Assembly: GCF_000508185.1 (NCBI RefSeq)
Contig: NZ_AYOY01000068.1
Span: 1-64,000, forward strand
Reading direction: 5' to 3'
Origin: Sphingobium sp. C100
GTDB taxonomy: Bacteria > Pseudomonadota > Alphaproteobacteria > Sphingomonadales > Sphingomonadaceae
DNA length: 64,000 nucleotides
Shown: positions 56,166-64,000 of the stretch, piece by piece
Numbering within the stretch: position 1 is the stretch's first letter
Layout: each line of letters begins with the position of its first letter
Translations under genes and position numbers: made by a program
The notes under the pieces: model-generated
Database searches by the model: none
Seen by the model: the letters and a program-made list of their open reading frames with translations, nothing else
Told to the model about the DNA's origin: nothing

Positions 56166-56489
56166 GCCGTAACTCGCTTCTGCTTATCGCCAGCCCCCTT
56201 GCGGGACCGGAACTTGCCCCCATGCTTAAGCAGATACAGCGGGATACGCAAGGCACGGCCGCAGCAATGTAACGGGAAGGAAATGATCGCGGAATTCAGC
56301 GAACTTGATAGATGGAAACGTGTTGACGTTGCCACCGACCAAGATTTCGCGGTCGCGCGATAAGGCGTTCGGCAGAAGGCAAGCGCTGACAGTGACCTTT
56401 TTACGACAGTTCGCAACTTTCTTTCTGTGTTCAATTGTGTTGCCTAATACAGTTGGTTAGCCTCCCCTCAGGTCTATGGGGAGTTTATC
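56166..56489. other. 324-bp divergent region between ppx and the autotransporter gene
   Basis: Locally AT-richer than its surroundings (around 56385-56460), as expected for a promoter region, but no -10/-35 pair stands out clearly; a TAATAC near 56447 lacks a matching -35. It ends with a hairpin that covers the ribosome binding site of the autotransporter gene. No coding frame is supported. Confidence 0.5.
56462..56483 (+). promoter_or_regulatory. Hairpin sequestering the ribosome binding site
   Basis: CTCCCC (56462-56467) and GGGGAG (56478-56483) are complementary across a 10-nt loop. GGGGAG is also the Shine-Dalgarno sequence, 6 nt before the ATG at 56490. Translation could therefore depend on opening this stem, by temperature, protein or another RNA. 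Confidence 0.5.
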
Positions 56490-59400
56490 ATGCACATTCG
56501 TAAGAATGGGGCGGAGTTGCTGGTGCGCGCCGGTCGTTCCAGCCTCCTTGCCTCCGTCGCCGCCGCTGCTCTGAGCATCGCGCCAGCAGCTCATGCCGTC
56601 GTTCCAAATGATGACAAGACGCCGTCGGACATCATCGACGGCAGCGACGTGAACGGCGTCGGCATCATGTATCGCGACGACGGCTTTGTCTGCACAGGCA
56701 CGCTGATCAACCCGCGCACGGTGATCTTCGCCGCCCATTGCGTGAACGACCAGGCCTCCACCGACTATAGCACGGTCAATGGCGGCGTTCCGGTTGCCTT
56801 CGCTTTCCAGAATGACGCCCGGCCGGGCCTCATCAACTGGATTTCCAACAACTACCAGACGAACACGGCGCTCAGCGTCTACAATGTCAATCACATCGCC
56901 TATAATCCTGAGTCGCTTGATCCCCCGGCGCTGAGCTTCCTCTATGGCGACGTCGCCATGGCGACCCTCGACACGCCGGCGGCGGACGTGCCGACCTGGA
57001 CGATGCTGTTTTCGGCGCTCCCCGCGCCCGACACGATCAGCGACACGACGGGCACCGGCTATCATGTCACGGTCACCGGCTATGGCCGCAGCGGCAGCGG
57101 GACCACCGGCAACAGCTACGGCATCGATTTCCGGCGCAAGACGGCCGAGAATTTCCTGGGTATGCTTGGCTCACTTGATGACGTCGACACCTTCCTGTTC
57201 GGTGGCGGTGGCGGCTACACGCAAAATCTCTACCAGACCGACTTTGATGACCCGGAGCGTGAAAATCCCTTCGACTTCAACGCATTCAAAGATGACGCCC
57301 TGCCCAATGAAGGCAATACGGCCGGCGGCGATTCGGGTGGCCCGCTGATCCTGGACCAGAGCTTCGACGAGAAGACGATCCTGGGCGTGCTGTCGGGCGG
57401 CAGCCGCTATTTCTTCGAACAGCCCGAAAGTTCCTATGGCGGCACGTCCTTCTACCAGCCGCTCTACCTGTTCTGGGACTGGATCGCGCAGAATAATCCC
57501 TATCGCTACGCCACGGCCAAAAGCGGCGACGGCAAGTGGAGCGACCCCGATCATTGGGTGACGGCGCTCGACCCCAATTACCGGATCATCGACAGCAATG
57601 GCGCGCTGGTGAACGGCGTTCCCTCCTCGCCCGGCGCCGGCGCGTTCGGCACGGACGATGCACAGAAGTTCGGCCAGCTTTGCTATCAGCCGACCGACGG
57701 TTCGGACAATATCTGCTATGATGTCGGCACCGACACGCTGATCGTGAATGGCGAGCCCGTGTCCGACAGCACCGAGGTCGCCGCCGCAACGGGCACCAAG
57801 GCCGTCACCAACAACAAGGGCAAGGTGGACTTCATCGAGCGCAGCCCCAATGGGACGAGCGCCGCGCTGACGGCCACCGTCGAACCCCAGGCGGAGGGAG
57901 ACGGAGAGGTCGGCGCGACCGCCCTGCCCAACGCGACGCTGGCCAATGGTCTGCCGGGCGCGACCGGCTTCGTCCCCGACAATATCGACCCCGTCGCGTC
58001 GCAGGATATTGTCGGCCGCTATTATGACGTGACCCTGAGCGCGGCGGGCACCACGACGCTGGACATGGATGCCACTGTCGATCGCCTCACCATTTCGGGC
58101 ATGGAAGCGGCGCTTGATGTCACCAGCGCGGGATCGCTCACCAGCCAGATGGATATTGCGCACCTGACGGGCGTGGTGAATGTCGATGGCATGGTCGAGA
58201 GCAAGGGTGACTATTTCCTGCTCGCCGGCCTGTTGTCGGGCGGCGGCACCGTCCGGGCGCCCTATCTGACCAACGTCATGGGCACCATCGCGCCCGGCGG
58301 CATTGGTTCGGTGGGCACGCTCTCGATCGAGGGCAACGCCATCCTCGCCTCGGGCAGCACGCTGCATGTCGATCTGGGCGCGAACGGCGCGTCCGACCTG
58401 CTGGCGGTCAAGACCACCGAAATGGGCGATGACGGCGTCGCATCGGTCGGCGGCGCAGTCGTCTTCGGCGCAACCGGCGGAACCCGGCTTCGATATGGCG
58501 ACAGCTACACCTTCCTCACCGCAGAAGGCGGCGTAGAGGGCAGCTTCACCTCCCCGGCCCCCTTGTCGGCTATCCTCAAACCAGTGCTGAGCTACACCGA
58601 CAATGCCGTCCGTATGCGGATCGATGCCGGTCTCTATGCCGATGTCGTCAACGGCGCGTCGGTCACCCAGACCAGCTTCGCCCAGCTGCTCGACCAGAAC
58701 CGTTCGCTCTACGCCAACCACGCCAATCTCTATGGCGAGGCCGATCTGCTGAGCGTGGAAGCGATACAGGCCTCGTTCGAGGCAATGGCGCCGCGCACCG
58801 AGACGCTCAAGACATCGATGAGCGAAGTGCTGAACGACAATATGGCGCGCTTCTACCGCGACCGGCTGACGAAGCTGGACGGCGGGGCCATGGGCGGCAC
58901 TCTCACCATGACCGGCCAGCCTCTGCAACTGGCGGCGGCGAGCCTCAACAATATGGATCTCGGCATGGATCAGGGGAGCGGCGACAGCGTAACCCGCGAA
59001 GGCGTGCTGCCCGACGACATGAGCGCGTTCCTGGCGGGTGGCTATATCGACGGCAAGGCGCAGCCGATGCGGTCGATCACGCCCATGGGCCGGGACAGGT
59101 TCGACGGCTGGTACATGGCGCTGGGCGTGGAAAAGGCGTTTGGGGACACGGGCGTCATCGGCCTTTCGGCCTCCTTCAGCGAGCTTAAGGGCAACACCGC
59201 CGCGAGCGACTGGGGCCGGGCGCGGCTATATCAGGGCACCGTCTATGGCGCTTTTGACCTGGGCGGGCTGAAGCTCGACGCGGTTGGCAGCGCGGGCACG
59301 CTCGCCACCCGTTCGCGCCGCGCCTTCGCTGTCGCCATGACGCCCTATACCCTTTATGGCAGCGACCAGGAGCTGGCGCTGTCGGGCGAGATCGGCCTCA

Positions 59401-59837
59401 GCAAGGCGCTGGGCGGCGATGCGTTCAGCATCGTGCCGCGCGCGGCGATCCGCGGCGCCTATATCAGTTCGGGCAACCTAGCCGAATATGGCGGCGACGC
59501 GGCGCTGGTCATCCAGCGTCGTGCGATCCAGAGCGCCCAGGGGCGTCTGGGCGCGACGGCGAAGGCCAATCGCGGTGGCTTCAAGCCCTATCTGACCGCC
59601 AATTATGTGCATGAATTCCGCGATCAGCCCGCCTTCCTCCAGGCGAACCTGATCGGCGGCACCGGACCTCTGGCGCCGTTCGCGCTAGGCGGACAGGACA
59701 AGAATTGGGCGGAGATCGGCGGCGGCCTGACGGTCACCACCGGCAATGTCGACATCAGCCTGTCGGCCGATACGACCGCCTGGCGCAGCGATGTCGAATA
59801 TCAGAGCTACCGCGCGAGCCTGAAGTTCCGCTTCTGA
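56490..59837 (+). CDS. Trypsin-like serine protease autotransporter
   Basis: An 1115-residue type V secreted protein. A signal peptide (ending AHA, about residue 36) leads to a trypsin-fold passenger with His83 (FAAHC), Asp154 (GDVAMATLD) and Ser282 (GGDSGGPL). After about 200 linker residues comes a beta-helix-like region with GTTTLDMDATVDRLTISG repeats and the PATR-type ending MGTIAPGGIGSVGTLSIEGN. The C-terminal 260-280 residues form the autotransporter barrel, with a final Phe. It is probably exported to the cell surface by BamA/TamAB. The substrate is unknown. Confidence 0.88.
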   Translation: MHIRKNGAELLVRAGRSSLLASVAAAALSIAPAAHAVVPNDDKTPSDIIDGSDVNGVGIMYRDDGFVCTGTLINPRTVIFAAHCVNDQASTDYSTVNGGVPVAFAFQNDARPGLINWISNNYQTNTALSVYNVNHIAYNPESLDPPALSFLYGDVAMATLDTPAADVPTWTMLFSALPAPDTISDTTGTGYHVTVTGYGRSGSGTTGNSYGIDFRRKTAENFLGMLGSLDDVDTFLFGGGGGYTQNLYQTDFDDPERENPFDFNAFKDDALPNEGNTAGGDSGGPLILDQSFDEKTILGVLSGGSRYFFEQPESSYGGTSFYQPLYLFWDWIAQNNPYRYATAKSGDGKWSDPDHWVTALDPNYRIIDSNGALVNGVPSSPGAGAFGTDDAQKFGQLCYQPTDGSDNICYDVGTDTLIVNGEPVSDSTEVAAATGTKAVTNNKGKVDFIERSPNGTSAALTATVEPQAEGDGEVGATALPNATLANGLPGATGFVPDNIDPVASQDIVGRYYDVTLSAAGTTTLDMDATVDRLTISGMEAALDVTSAGSLTSQMDIAHLTGVVNVDGMVESKGDYFLLAGLLSGGGTVRAPYLTNVMGTIAPGGIGSVGTLSIEGNAILASGSTLHVDLGANGASDLLAVKTTEMGDDGVASVGGAVVFGATGGTRLRYGDSYTFLTAEGGVEGSFTSPAPLSAILKPVLSYTDNAVRMRIDAGLYADVVNGASVTQTSFAQLLDQNRSLYANHANLYGEADLLSVEAIQASFEAMAPRTETLKTSMSEVLNDNMARFYRDRLTKLDGGAMGGTLTMTGQPLQLAAASLNNMDLGMDQGSGDSVTREGVLPDDMSAFLAGGYIDGKAQPMRSITPMGRDRFDGWYMALGVEKAFGDTGVIGLSASFSELKGNTAASDWGRARLYQGTVYGAFDLGGLKLDAVGSAGTLATRSRRAFAVAMTPYTLYGSDQELALSGEIGLSKALGGDAFSIVPRAAIRGAYISSGNLAEYGGDAALVIQRRAIQSAQGRLGATAKANRGGFKPYLTANYVHEFRDQPAFLQANLIGGTGPLAPFALGGQDKNWAEIGGGLTVTTGNVDISLSADTTAWRSDVEYQSYRASLKFRF

Positions 59838-59859
59838 TCGCACCGCTCATCGAAAACGA

Positions 59860-59895
59860 AAAGGGCCACTCTCCTGCGAGAGCGGCCCTTTTTCT
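59860..59895. terminator. Bidirectional terminator after the autotransporter
   Basis: AAAGGGCC (59860-59867) and GGCCCTTT (59884-59891), extended by inner CTCTC/GAGAG, form a strong stem with T5 on the plus strand and T4 on the minus strand. It serves the autotransporter gene and the convergent secF-linked gene. Confidence 0.85.
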
Positions 59896-59918
59896 TGCGT
59901 GATGCAGCAACCCGCTTC

Positions 59919-60311
59919 CTAGAGCGGCAGCAGGGCCGCCACGATCCAGCGTTCCTCCGCGCGCAGCACGCCCCAGGCGCGAGCGGCCGCGCGGCTGTCC
60001 ATCGCCTCGACGCCGATTCCGCGCGCTTCCAACGCGCGCACCATGGCGCGCGGCGGCTGGCGCAGACCCGTCCCGGTGCCCAGCAGCAGGAATTCGGGTG
60101 CAGGATCGAGATCGAGCAGATCGCCGAGCGCCGTCACCGTCAAAGCGTCCACTGCCGGCGCGTCGGACCAGGCCAGCGCCCTGGTCGGGTTCAGCAACAA
60201 CCCGCCGGGAAAGACATCGTCACGTACCCGAAAGCCCCTGCCCTGGAAGCCGGTGACGATCGGTCCCTGCCCGCTGTCATCGCGGCGGATCTTGATGCCG
60301 GCGTCGGTCAG
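59919..60311 (-). CDS. Mth938-like (DUF498) protein with probable CTG start
   Basis: A 130-residue protein if begun at CTG (60309-60311), which overlaps the secF TGA (CTGA) and has GGAG 7 nt upstream. No ATG, GTG or TTG exists between the previous in-frame TGA and a TTG at 60198-60200. That TTG would remove the N-terminal strands (VTGFQGRGFRVRDDVFPGG) that belong to the Mth938 fold. The rest fits the family: EFLLLGTGTGLRQPP, EARGIGVEAMDSRAAAR and the final AALLPL. The family may act in assembly or metabolism; in mitochondria a relative (NDUFAF3) assists complex I. The start is inferred. Confidence 0.7.
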   Translation of the reverse strand: MTDAGIKIRRDDSGQGPIVTGFQGRGFRVRDDVFPGGLLLNPTRALAWSDAPAVDALTVTALGDLLDLDPAPEFLLLGTGTGLRQPPRAMVRALEARGIGVEAMDSRAAARAWGVLRAEERWIVAALLPL

Positions 60312-61294
60312 GGACGCGCTCCGTCGTCACGCGGCCCCACGCGTTCGGCCTGGGATGCGATGCCGCCCTTGCTTGCCTTCTTTTCCGCCGCCTGCGGGGT
60401 CAGGCCCAGCGAAATCAACAGCGAAGACGACACATAGATGGATGAATAGGTGCCGACCACCACGCCCAGCATCATCGCCGCCGTGAAGCCGCGCAGCACA
60501 TGGCCGCCGAACAGCAGCAGCGACCCCAGCGCGAGCAGGATGGTGAGCGACGTCATCACCGTGCGGGGCAGCGTTTCATTGACCGACAGGTCGATCAGCG
60601 CCTTCATGTCCATCTTGCGATATTTGCGCATATTTTCGCGGATGCGGTCGTCGATCACCATCTTGTCGTTGATCGAATAACCCACGATGGTCAGCACGGC
60701 CGCGACGATGTTGAGGTCGAACTCGAGCTGGGTGATCGCGAAAAAGCCCAGCGTGATCAGCACGTCATGCATGATCGAGATGAAGGTCGATACGCCGAAC
60801 TGCCATTCGTAGCGGAACCAGGAAAAGATCGCGATGCCCACGATCGCCAGCAGCACCGCGAGCACGCCGTTGCGGATCAGTTCGCCCGACACCTTGCCCG
60901 ACACCGTGTCGTAGCGGGAGAAGGTGACGCCGGGGAACTGCGCCTGCATGGCGTTGCGCGTCTTTTCGACCACGGCATTGGCCGCGCCGGCGCCACCCTG
61001 TTCGGGCAACGGCAGACGGATCTGCACCGTCTTGGGATCACCGAACTGCTGGAGCGAGCTTTCGCCCACATTCAGCCGCCCGATGGTGGCGCGCACCTTG
61101 TCGGTTTCGACATTTTGCGGGAATTTGGCCTCGATCATCAGGCCGCCGACGAAATCGACGCCCAGATTGAGGCCCTTATAGGCCGTCGCGCCGACGGCCA
61201 GCAGCGTCAGGATAGCGGTCAGCACAAACGCCCAGTGGCGGATCGCCACGAAGCCGATATTGGTGTTGTCGGGGACAAGCTTGAGCAGTTTCAT
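60308..61294 (-). CDS. secF: Protein translocase subunit SecF
   Basis: A 328-residue RND-like membrane protein with six helices, the periplasmic domain after helix 1 (GVDFVGGLMIEAKFPQNVET) and the signature GYSINDKMVIDDRIRENMRKYR, plus NETLPRTVMTSLTILLALGSL. With SecD it uses the proton-motive force to pull exported proteins through SecYEG. Its TGA overlaps the next gene's probable start (CTGA). It lies 18 bp after secD. Confidence 0.96.
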   Translation of the reverse strand: MKLLKLVPDNTNIGFVAIRHWAFVLTAILTLLAVGATAYKGLNLGVDFVGGLMIEAKFPQNVETDKVRATIGRLNVGESSLQQFGDPKTVQIRLPLPEQGGAGAANAVVEKTRNAMQAQFPGVTFSRYDTVSGKVSGELIRNGVLAVLLAIVGIAIFSWFRYEWQFGVSTFISIMHDVLITLGFFAITQLEFDLNIVAAVLTIVGYSINDKMVIDDRIRENMRKYRKMDMKALIDLSVNETLPRTVMTSLTILLALGSLLLFGGHVLRGFTAAMMLGVVVGTYSSIYVSSSLLISLGLTPQAAEKKASKGGIASQAERVGPRDDGARP

Positions 61295-61312
61295 GGTTTC
61301 TCTCCCGCCCCG

Positions 61313-62911
61313 TCAAATATGGATTTCGGTCGGGCGCTTGGTGCGCACCCAATGCGCGGCGAGGACGCGGGTGAAGGTCACCGCCGTAAACACGCTGGTC
61401 GCGATGCCGATCAGCAGCACGATGGCGAAGCCCTTGACCGGGCCGGAGCCGAGCGCGAGCATGATGCCGCCAGCGATGGCGTGAGTCACGTTCGCCTCGA
61501 AAATGGTGCGACTGGCTTCCTTATAGCCATGTTCAATCGCCTGCACCACGTTGCGCCCGCGCCGCCTTTCCTCGCGGATGCGCTCGTAGATCAGCACGTT
61601 GGCATCGACCGCCGTGCCGATGGTCAGCACGAAGCCGGCAATACCCGGCAGCGTCAGGGTCGCGCCCAAAATCCCCATCACGCCCAGGATCACCAGCACG
61701 TTGATGGCGACGGCGATATTGGCATAGACGCCGAAACGGCCATAGCTCACGAACATGAAGGCGGCGACCGCGACGACCGCGATGATCGAGGCGATGAGGC
61801 CCGCGCGGATCGAATCGGCGCCAAGGCCCGGTCCGACGGTGCGTTCCTCCACCACGGTCAGCGCCACCGGCAACTTGCCCGATCGCAGCGCGATGGCGAG
61901 CTGGTTGGCGCTTTCCACGGTGAAGCTGCCGCTGATCTGGGCGCTGCCGCCCAGGATCGGCTCGTTGATATTGGGGGCCGACAGCACCTGGTCGTCCAGG
62001 ATGATGGCGAAGGGGCGGTTGACATTCTGCGACGTCACCTGGCCGAATTTGCGTCCACCCGAACTGTTGAAGCGGATGTTGACGATCGCCTGATTATTCT
62101 GGTCATAGCCCTGGGTGGCGTCGGTCAGATCCTCGCCCGACACCATCACCTGCCGCTTGACCGCAATATAGGGAATGCCGCTGGGATTGCCGGGATATTT
62201 CAGCACTTCGCTGCCCACCGGCGCGCGGCCCTGCGCCACTTCGGACGGATTGGCGGTCATGTCGACCAGTTTGAATTCCAGCTTGGCGGTCTGGCCCAGC
62301 AGATCCTTGAGCGCCTTGGGGTCTTGAAGCCCCGGCACCTGCACGACGATGCGGTTGTCGCCCTGCTGCTGGATCGTCGGCTCACGCGTGCCCATTTCGT
62401 CGATACGCTTGCGGATCACCTCAGTCGCGACTTCCATCGCGCTCTTGACCGCATTCTTGATGCCCGCGTCGGTCGGGGTGATGACGATGGTGGAGCTGTT
62501 CACAACCTCGACATTGAAATCGCGCTGGCCGGTCAGCCCTGCGCCCTGCGTCAGCGGACGGATGCGCTCGACGGCGGCGTCCACCTGACCGGGATCGCGC
62601 ACCATGAAGCTCAGCTTCCCGTCGCGACTCGAAATATCGCCGATCGCGATCCGGGGATCGCCCCGGCGCAATTCGGTGCGGACCTGCTCCTCCATGTTGG
62701 TGAGGCGCTGCTTCGCCACATCCTGGGTCGATGCTTCGAGCAGCAAATGACTGCCGCCCGCAAGATCGAGGCCCAGGTTTACGCGTGTCTGCATGAAGCC
62801 GGGCAGCTTCGCGACGGTCGCGTCGGGCAGGAAGCTCGGCACGGCGCACAGGACGCCGAGCAGGAGCGGCAGGAGGATCGCGGCGACCGCCCAGCGCGAA
62901 AAGTTCAGCAT
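61313..62911 (-). CDS. secD: Protein translocase subunit SecD
   Basis: A 532-residue SecD: helix 1, GLDLAGGSHLLLEA (first periplasmic motif), the beta-rich P1 domain, then five C-terminal helices with GTAVDANVLIYERIREERRRG and VTHAIAGGIMLALGSGPVKGFAIVL-type sequence. It forms a proton-driven motor with SecF. It is full length; the ATG is at 62909-62911. It belongs to a yajC-secD-secF operon with 8-bp and 18-bp gaps. Confidence 0.97.
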   Translation of the reverse strand: MLNFSRWAVAAILLPLLLGVLCAVPSFLPDATVAKLPGFMQTRVNLGLDLAGGSHLLLEASTQDVAKQRLTNMEEQVRTELRRGDPRIAIGDISSRDGKLSFMVRDPGQVDAAVERIRPLTQGAGLTGQRDFNVEVVNSSTIVITPTDAGIKNAVKSAMEVATEVIRKRIDEMGTREPTIQQQGDNRIVVQVPGLQDPKALKDLLGQTAKLEFKLVDMTANPSEVAQGRAPVGSEVLKYPGNPSGIPYIAVKRQVMVSGEDLTDATQGYDQNNQAIVNIRFNSSGGRKFGQVTSQNVNRPFAIILDDQVLSAPNINEPILGGSAQISGSFTVESANQLAIALRSGKLPVALTVVEERTVGPGLGADSIRAGLIASIIAVVAVAAFMFVSYGRFGVYANIAVAINVLVILGVMGILGATLTLPGIAGFVLTIGTAVDANVLIYERIREERRRGRNVVQAIEHGYKEASRTIFEANVTHAIAGGIMLALGSGPVKGFAIVLLIGIATSVFTAVTFTRVLAAHWVRTKRPTEIHI

Positions 62912-62919
62912 GGAGGCGC

Positions 62920-63255
62920 TCAGTCGTTCGCGGGCTTGGCAGTCATCGGGTCGATGACGTCGGTCAGTGTCGACTTGACCGCCTTCACCTTCATGCCCGG
63001 CGCCAGTTCGATCTCGGCATAAACCTCGTCCACGCGCACGACCTTGCCCATCAGGCCGCCGCCGGTGACGACCTGGTCGCCCTTCTTCACGGCGTCGATC
63101 TTGGCTTTATGGGCCTTCATCTTCGTCTGCTGCGGACGGATGAGCAGAAAATAGAAGACGACGAAGATCAGGACCAGCGGCGCCATCTGCACCAGGATAC
63201 CGGCGCCGGAGGCTTCTCCGCCCGTGGTCTGGGCAAGGGCTGGGGTAATGAACAT
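62920..63255 (-). CDS. yajC: Sec translocase accessory subunit YajC
   Basis: A 111-residue protein with one membrane helix (residues about 23-42, VQMAPLVLIFVVFYFLLIRP) followed by the YajC cytoplasmic block PQQTKMKAHKAKIDAVKKGD and QVVTGGGLMGKV. YajC binds SecDF and the channel. The ATG at 63253-63255 is preferred over an upstream ATG at codon -16, because the longer form starts in low-quality sequence. Confidence 0.95.
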   Translation of the reverse strand: MFITPALAQTTGGEASGAGILVQMAPLVLIFVVFYFLLIRPQQTKMKAHKAKIDAVKKGDQVVTGGGLMGKVVRVDEVYAEIELAPGMKVKAVKSTLTDVIDPMTAKPAND

Positions 63256-63440
63256 GGGTGGGACTGCCTTATTTTCTGTCGGTCGCGGGCTGCCCAAAGG
63301 CACCCACGGATCAAGGGCGGGCGGCTAACACAGATGAGGGCGCAGAGGCAACCTGATATGGGATTCGGACAGGATGGCTCGCCCCGTGCGATTGAACCCT
63401 TGCATCCTGACGATCATGCTTCTATTGGGCGCCCTCCGGT

Positions 63441-63517
63441 CGGGACGTAGCGCAGCCTGGTAGCGCATCACACTGGGGGTGTGGGGGTCGGAGGTTCGAA
63501 TCCTCTCGTCCCGACCA
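63441..63517 (+). tRNA. tRNA-Pro (anticodon GGG)
   Basis: CGGGACG pairs with CGTCCCG in the acceptor stem. D arm GCGCAGCCTGGTAGCGC, anticodon loop CTGGGGG with GGG, T arm GGAGG-TTCGAAT-CCTCT, and an encoded CCA (63515-63517). The C1-G72 pair is the expected proline identity element. Confidence 0.96.
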
Positions 63518-63684
63518 AAATACCAAGCATCAGACATCGCCTGTGCAGGCGGCAGAAGCAGCCCGGTTCCCGTGCGCGTGCTTGACGAAAATTCGCCCCC
63601 CGATTCGTCTAGCTCTCAGCGAAGATCCGGCGTCAGGCCCTCCCTCATTGGACATCCACCCGCCACGACCGCCGCGGATTGGGG

Positions 63685-63987
63685 TCAAACCGGCTTCGCC
63701 AGCACCTTCTGCACGCTGGTCTTCACAAATTCCGAGATCGGGCCGGACATCATCTTCATCAGCATCGGCACCGACACGGCGCCGCGCACCTGATCCTCCT
63801 GGATCGTCAGCACGACCGGAATGGTCTGCGCCATCGCGGTGATCGTCATGTCCAACCGATAGTCGGACGGCCAGGCCGCCGTTACGGTGCCGCCGCCGGG
63901 GATGCGCTGCTCCACCTTGGGCAGGCCGTGTTCGATCCGCCGCTTGGCTTCATCCTTGCCCAGGCTGTGCGGAATGTCGATGTCCAT
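63685..63987 (-). CDS. Polyhydroxyalkanoic acid system family protein
   Basis: A 100-residue protein beginning MDIDIPHSLGKDEAKRRI, the hallmark of the polyhydroxyalkanoic-acid system family (PHA_gran_rgn), and ending in a basic C-terminus with KTSVQKVLAKP. Members are found with storage-polymer granule genes, but their precise role is not established. No PHA synthase or depolymerase lies in this window. The start ATG is at 63985-63987 near the window end. Confidence 0.85.
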   Translation of the reverse strand: MDIDIPHSLGKDEAKRRIEHGLPKVEQRIPGGGTVTAAWPSDYRLDMTITAMAQTIPVVLTIQEDQVRGAVSVPMLMKMMSGPISEFVKTSVQKVLAKPV

Positions 63988-64000
63988 GCAATTCGCTCCG

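Overview
The window is about 64 kb of a GC-rich alphaproteobacterial chromosome. Gene content, protein style and codon use point to a sphingomonad (Sphingobium/Sphingomonas-like); this is inference from recognised families, not from 16S. It is mostly core housekeeping DNA. Its centre is the str, S10 and spc ribosomal-protein clusters, running right to left on the minus strand from rpsL (47.9 kb) to adk (30.9 kb).

Left arm (0-30 kb): the start of recF (cut by the edge), a lipoprotein, a glyoxalase-fold protein, an exported peroxiredoxin, a Tat-exported dienelactone hydrolase and a gamma-glutamylcyclotransferase-fold protein. Next is a small transcription unit with a perfect sigma-54 promoter driving a 34-residue membrane peptide and a PspC-domain protein. 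A DUF2061 membrane protein follows, behind a Fur-box-like site. Further on are a cyclophilin, a glycine-rich exported protein with an internal duplication, tRNA-Glu, recJ, the tamA-tamB envelope-assembly pair, a soluble chemoreceptor, a PPK2 kinase, aspS, rnd, several small envelope or hypothetical proteins, lepA, a CsgG-like secreted protein and an acyltransferase.

Centre (30-48 kb): a START-fold protein, then adk-secY-rplO-rpmD-rpsE-rplR-rplF-rpsH-rpsN-rplE-rplX-rplN-rpsQ-rpmC-rplP-rpsC-rplV-rpsS-rplB-rplW-rplD-rplC-rpsJ-tuf-fusA-rpsG-rpsL, listed from low to high coordinate. Many of these genes overlap by one base. Four spacers (tuf/rpsJ, rpsJ/rplC, rpsQ/rplN, rplO/secY) are 167-288 nt long and rich in hairpins. 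The rpsJ/rplC spacer holds a complete intrinsic-terminator structure. S12 carries arginine at position 88, where streptomycin-sensitive bacteria usually have lysine. The alpha-operon genes usually found beyond adk (rpsM, rpsK, rpoA, rplQ) are absent at this site.

Right arm (48-64 kb): a membrane GGDEF-EAL protein divergent from rpsL; an overlapping LytM peptidase-bactofilin pair with a 36-residue membrane peptide; the tight minus-strand run ppx-rlmE-comM-DUF1232; a trypsin-type autotransporter; yajC-secD-secF with an Mth938-like gene; tRNA-Pro; and a polyhydroxyalkanoate-system protein.

The observations most worth a second look are the terminator inside the S10 operon, the S12 Arg88 residue, the sigma-54 PspC mini-operon, and two genes (downstream of lepA and of secF) whose only complete reading frames begin at CTG codons overlapping the upstream TGA stop. 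No CRISPR array, prophage, intact insertion sequence or obvious defence system was seen.
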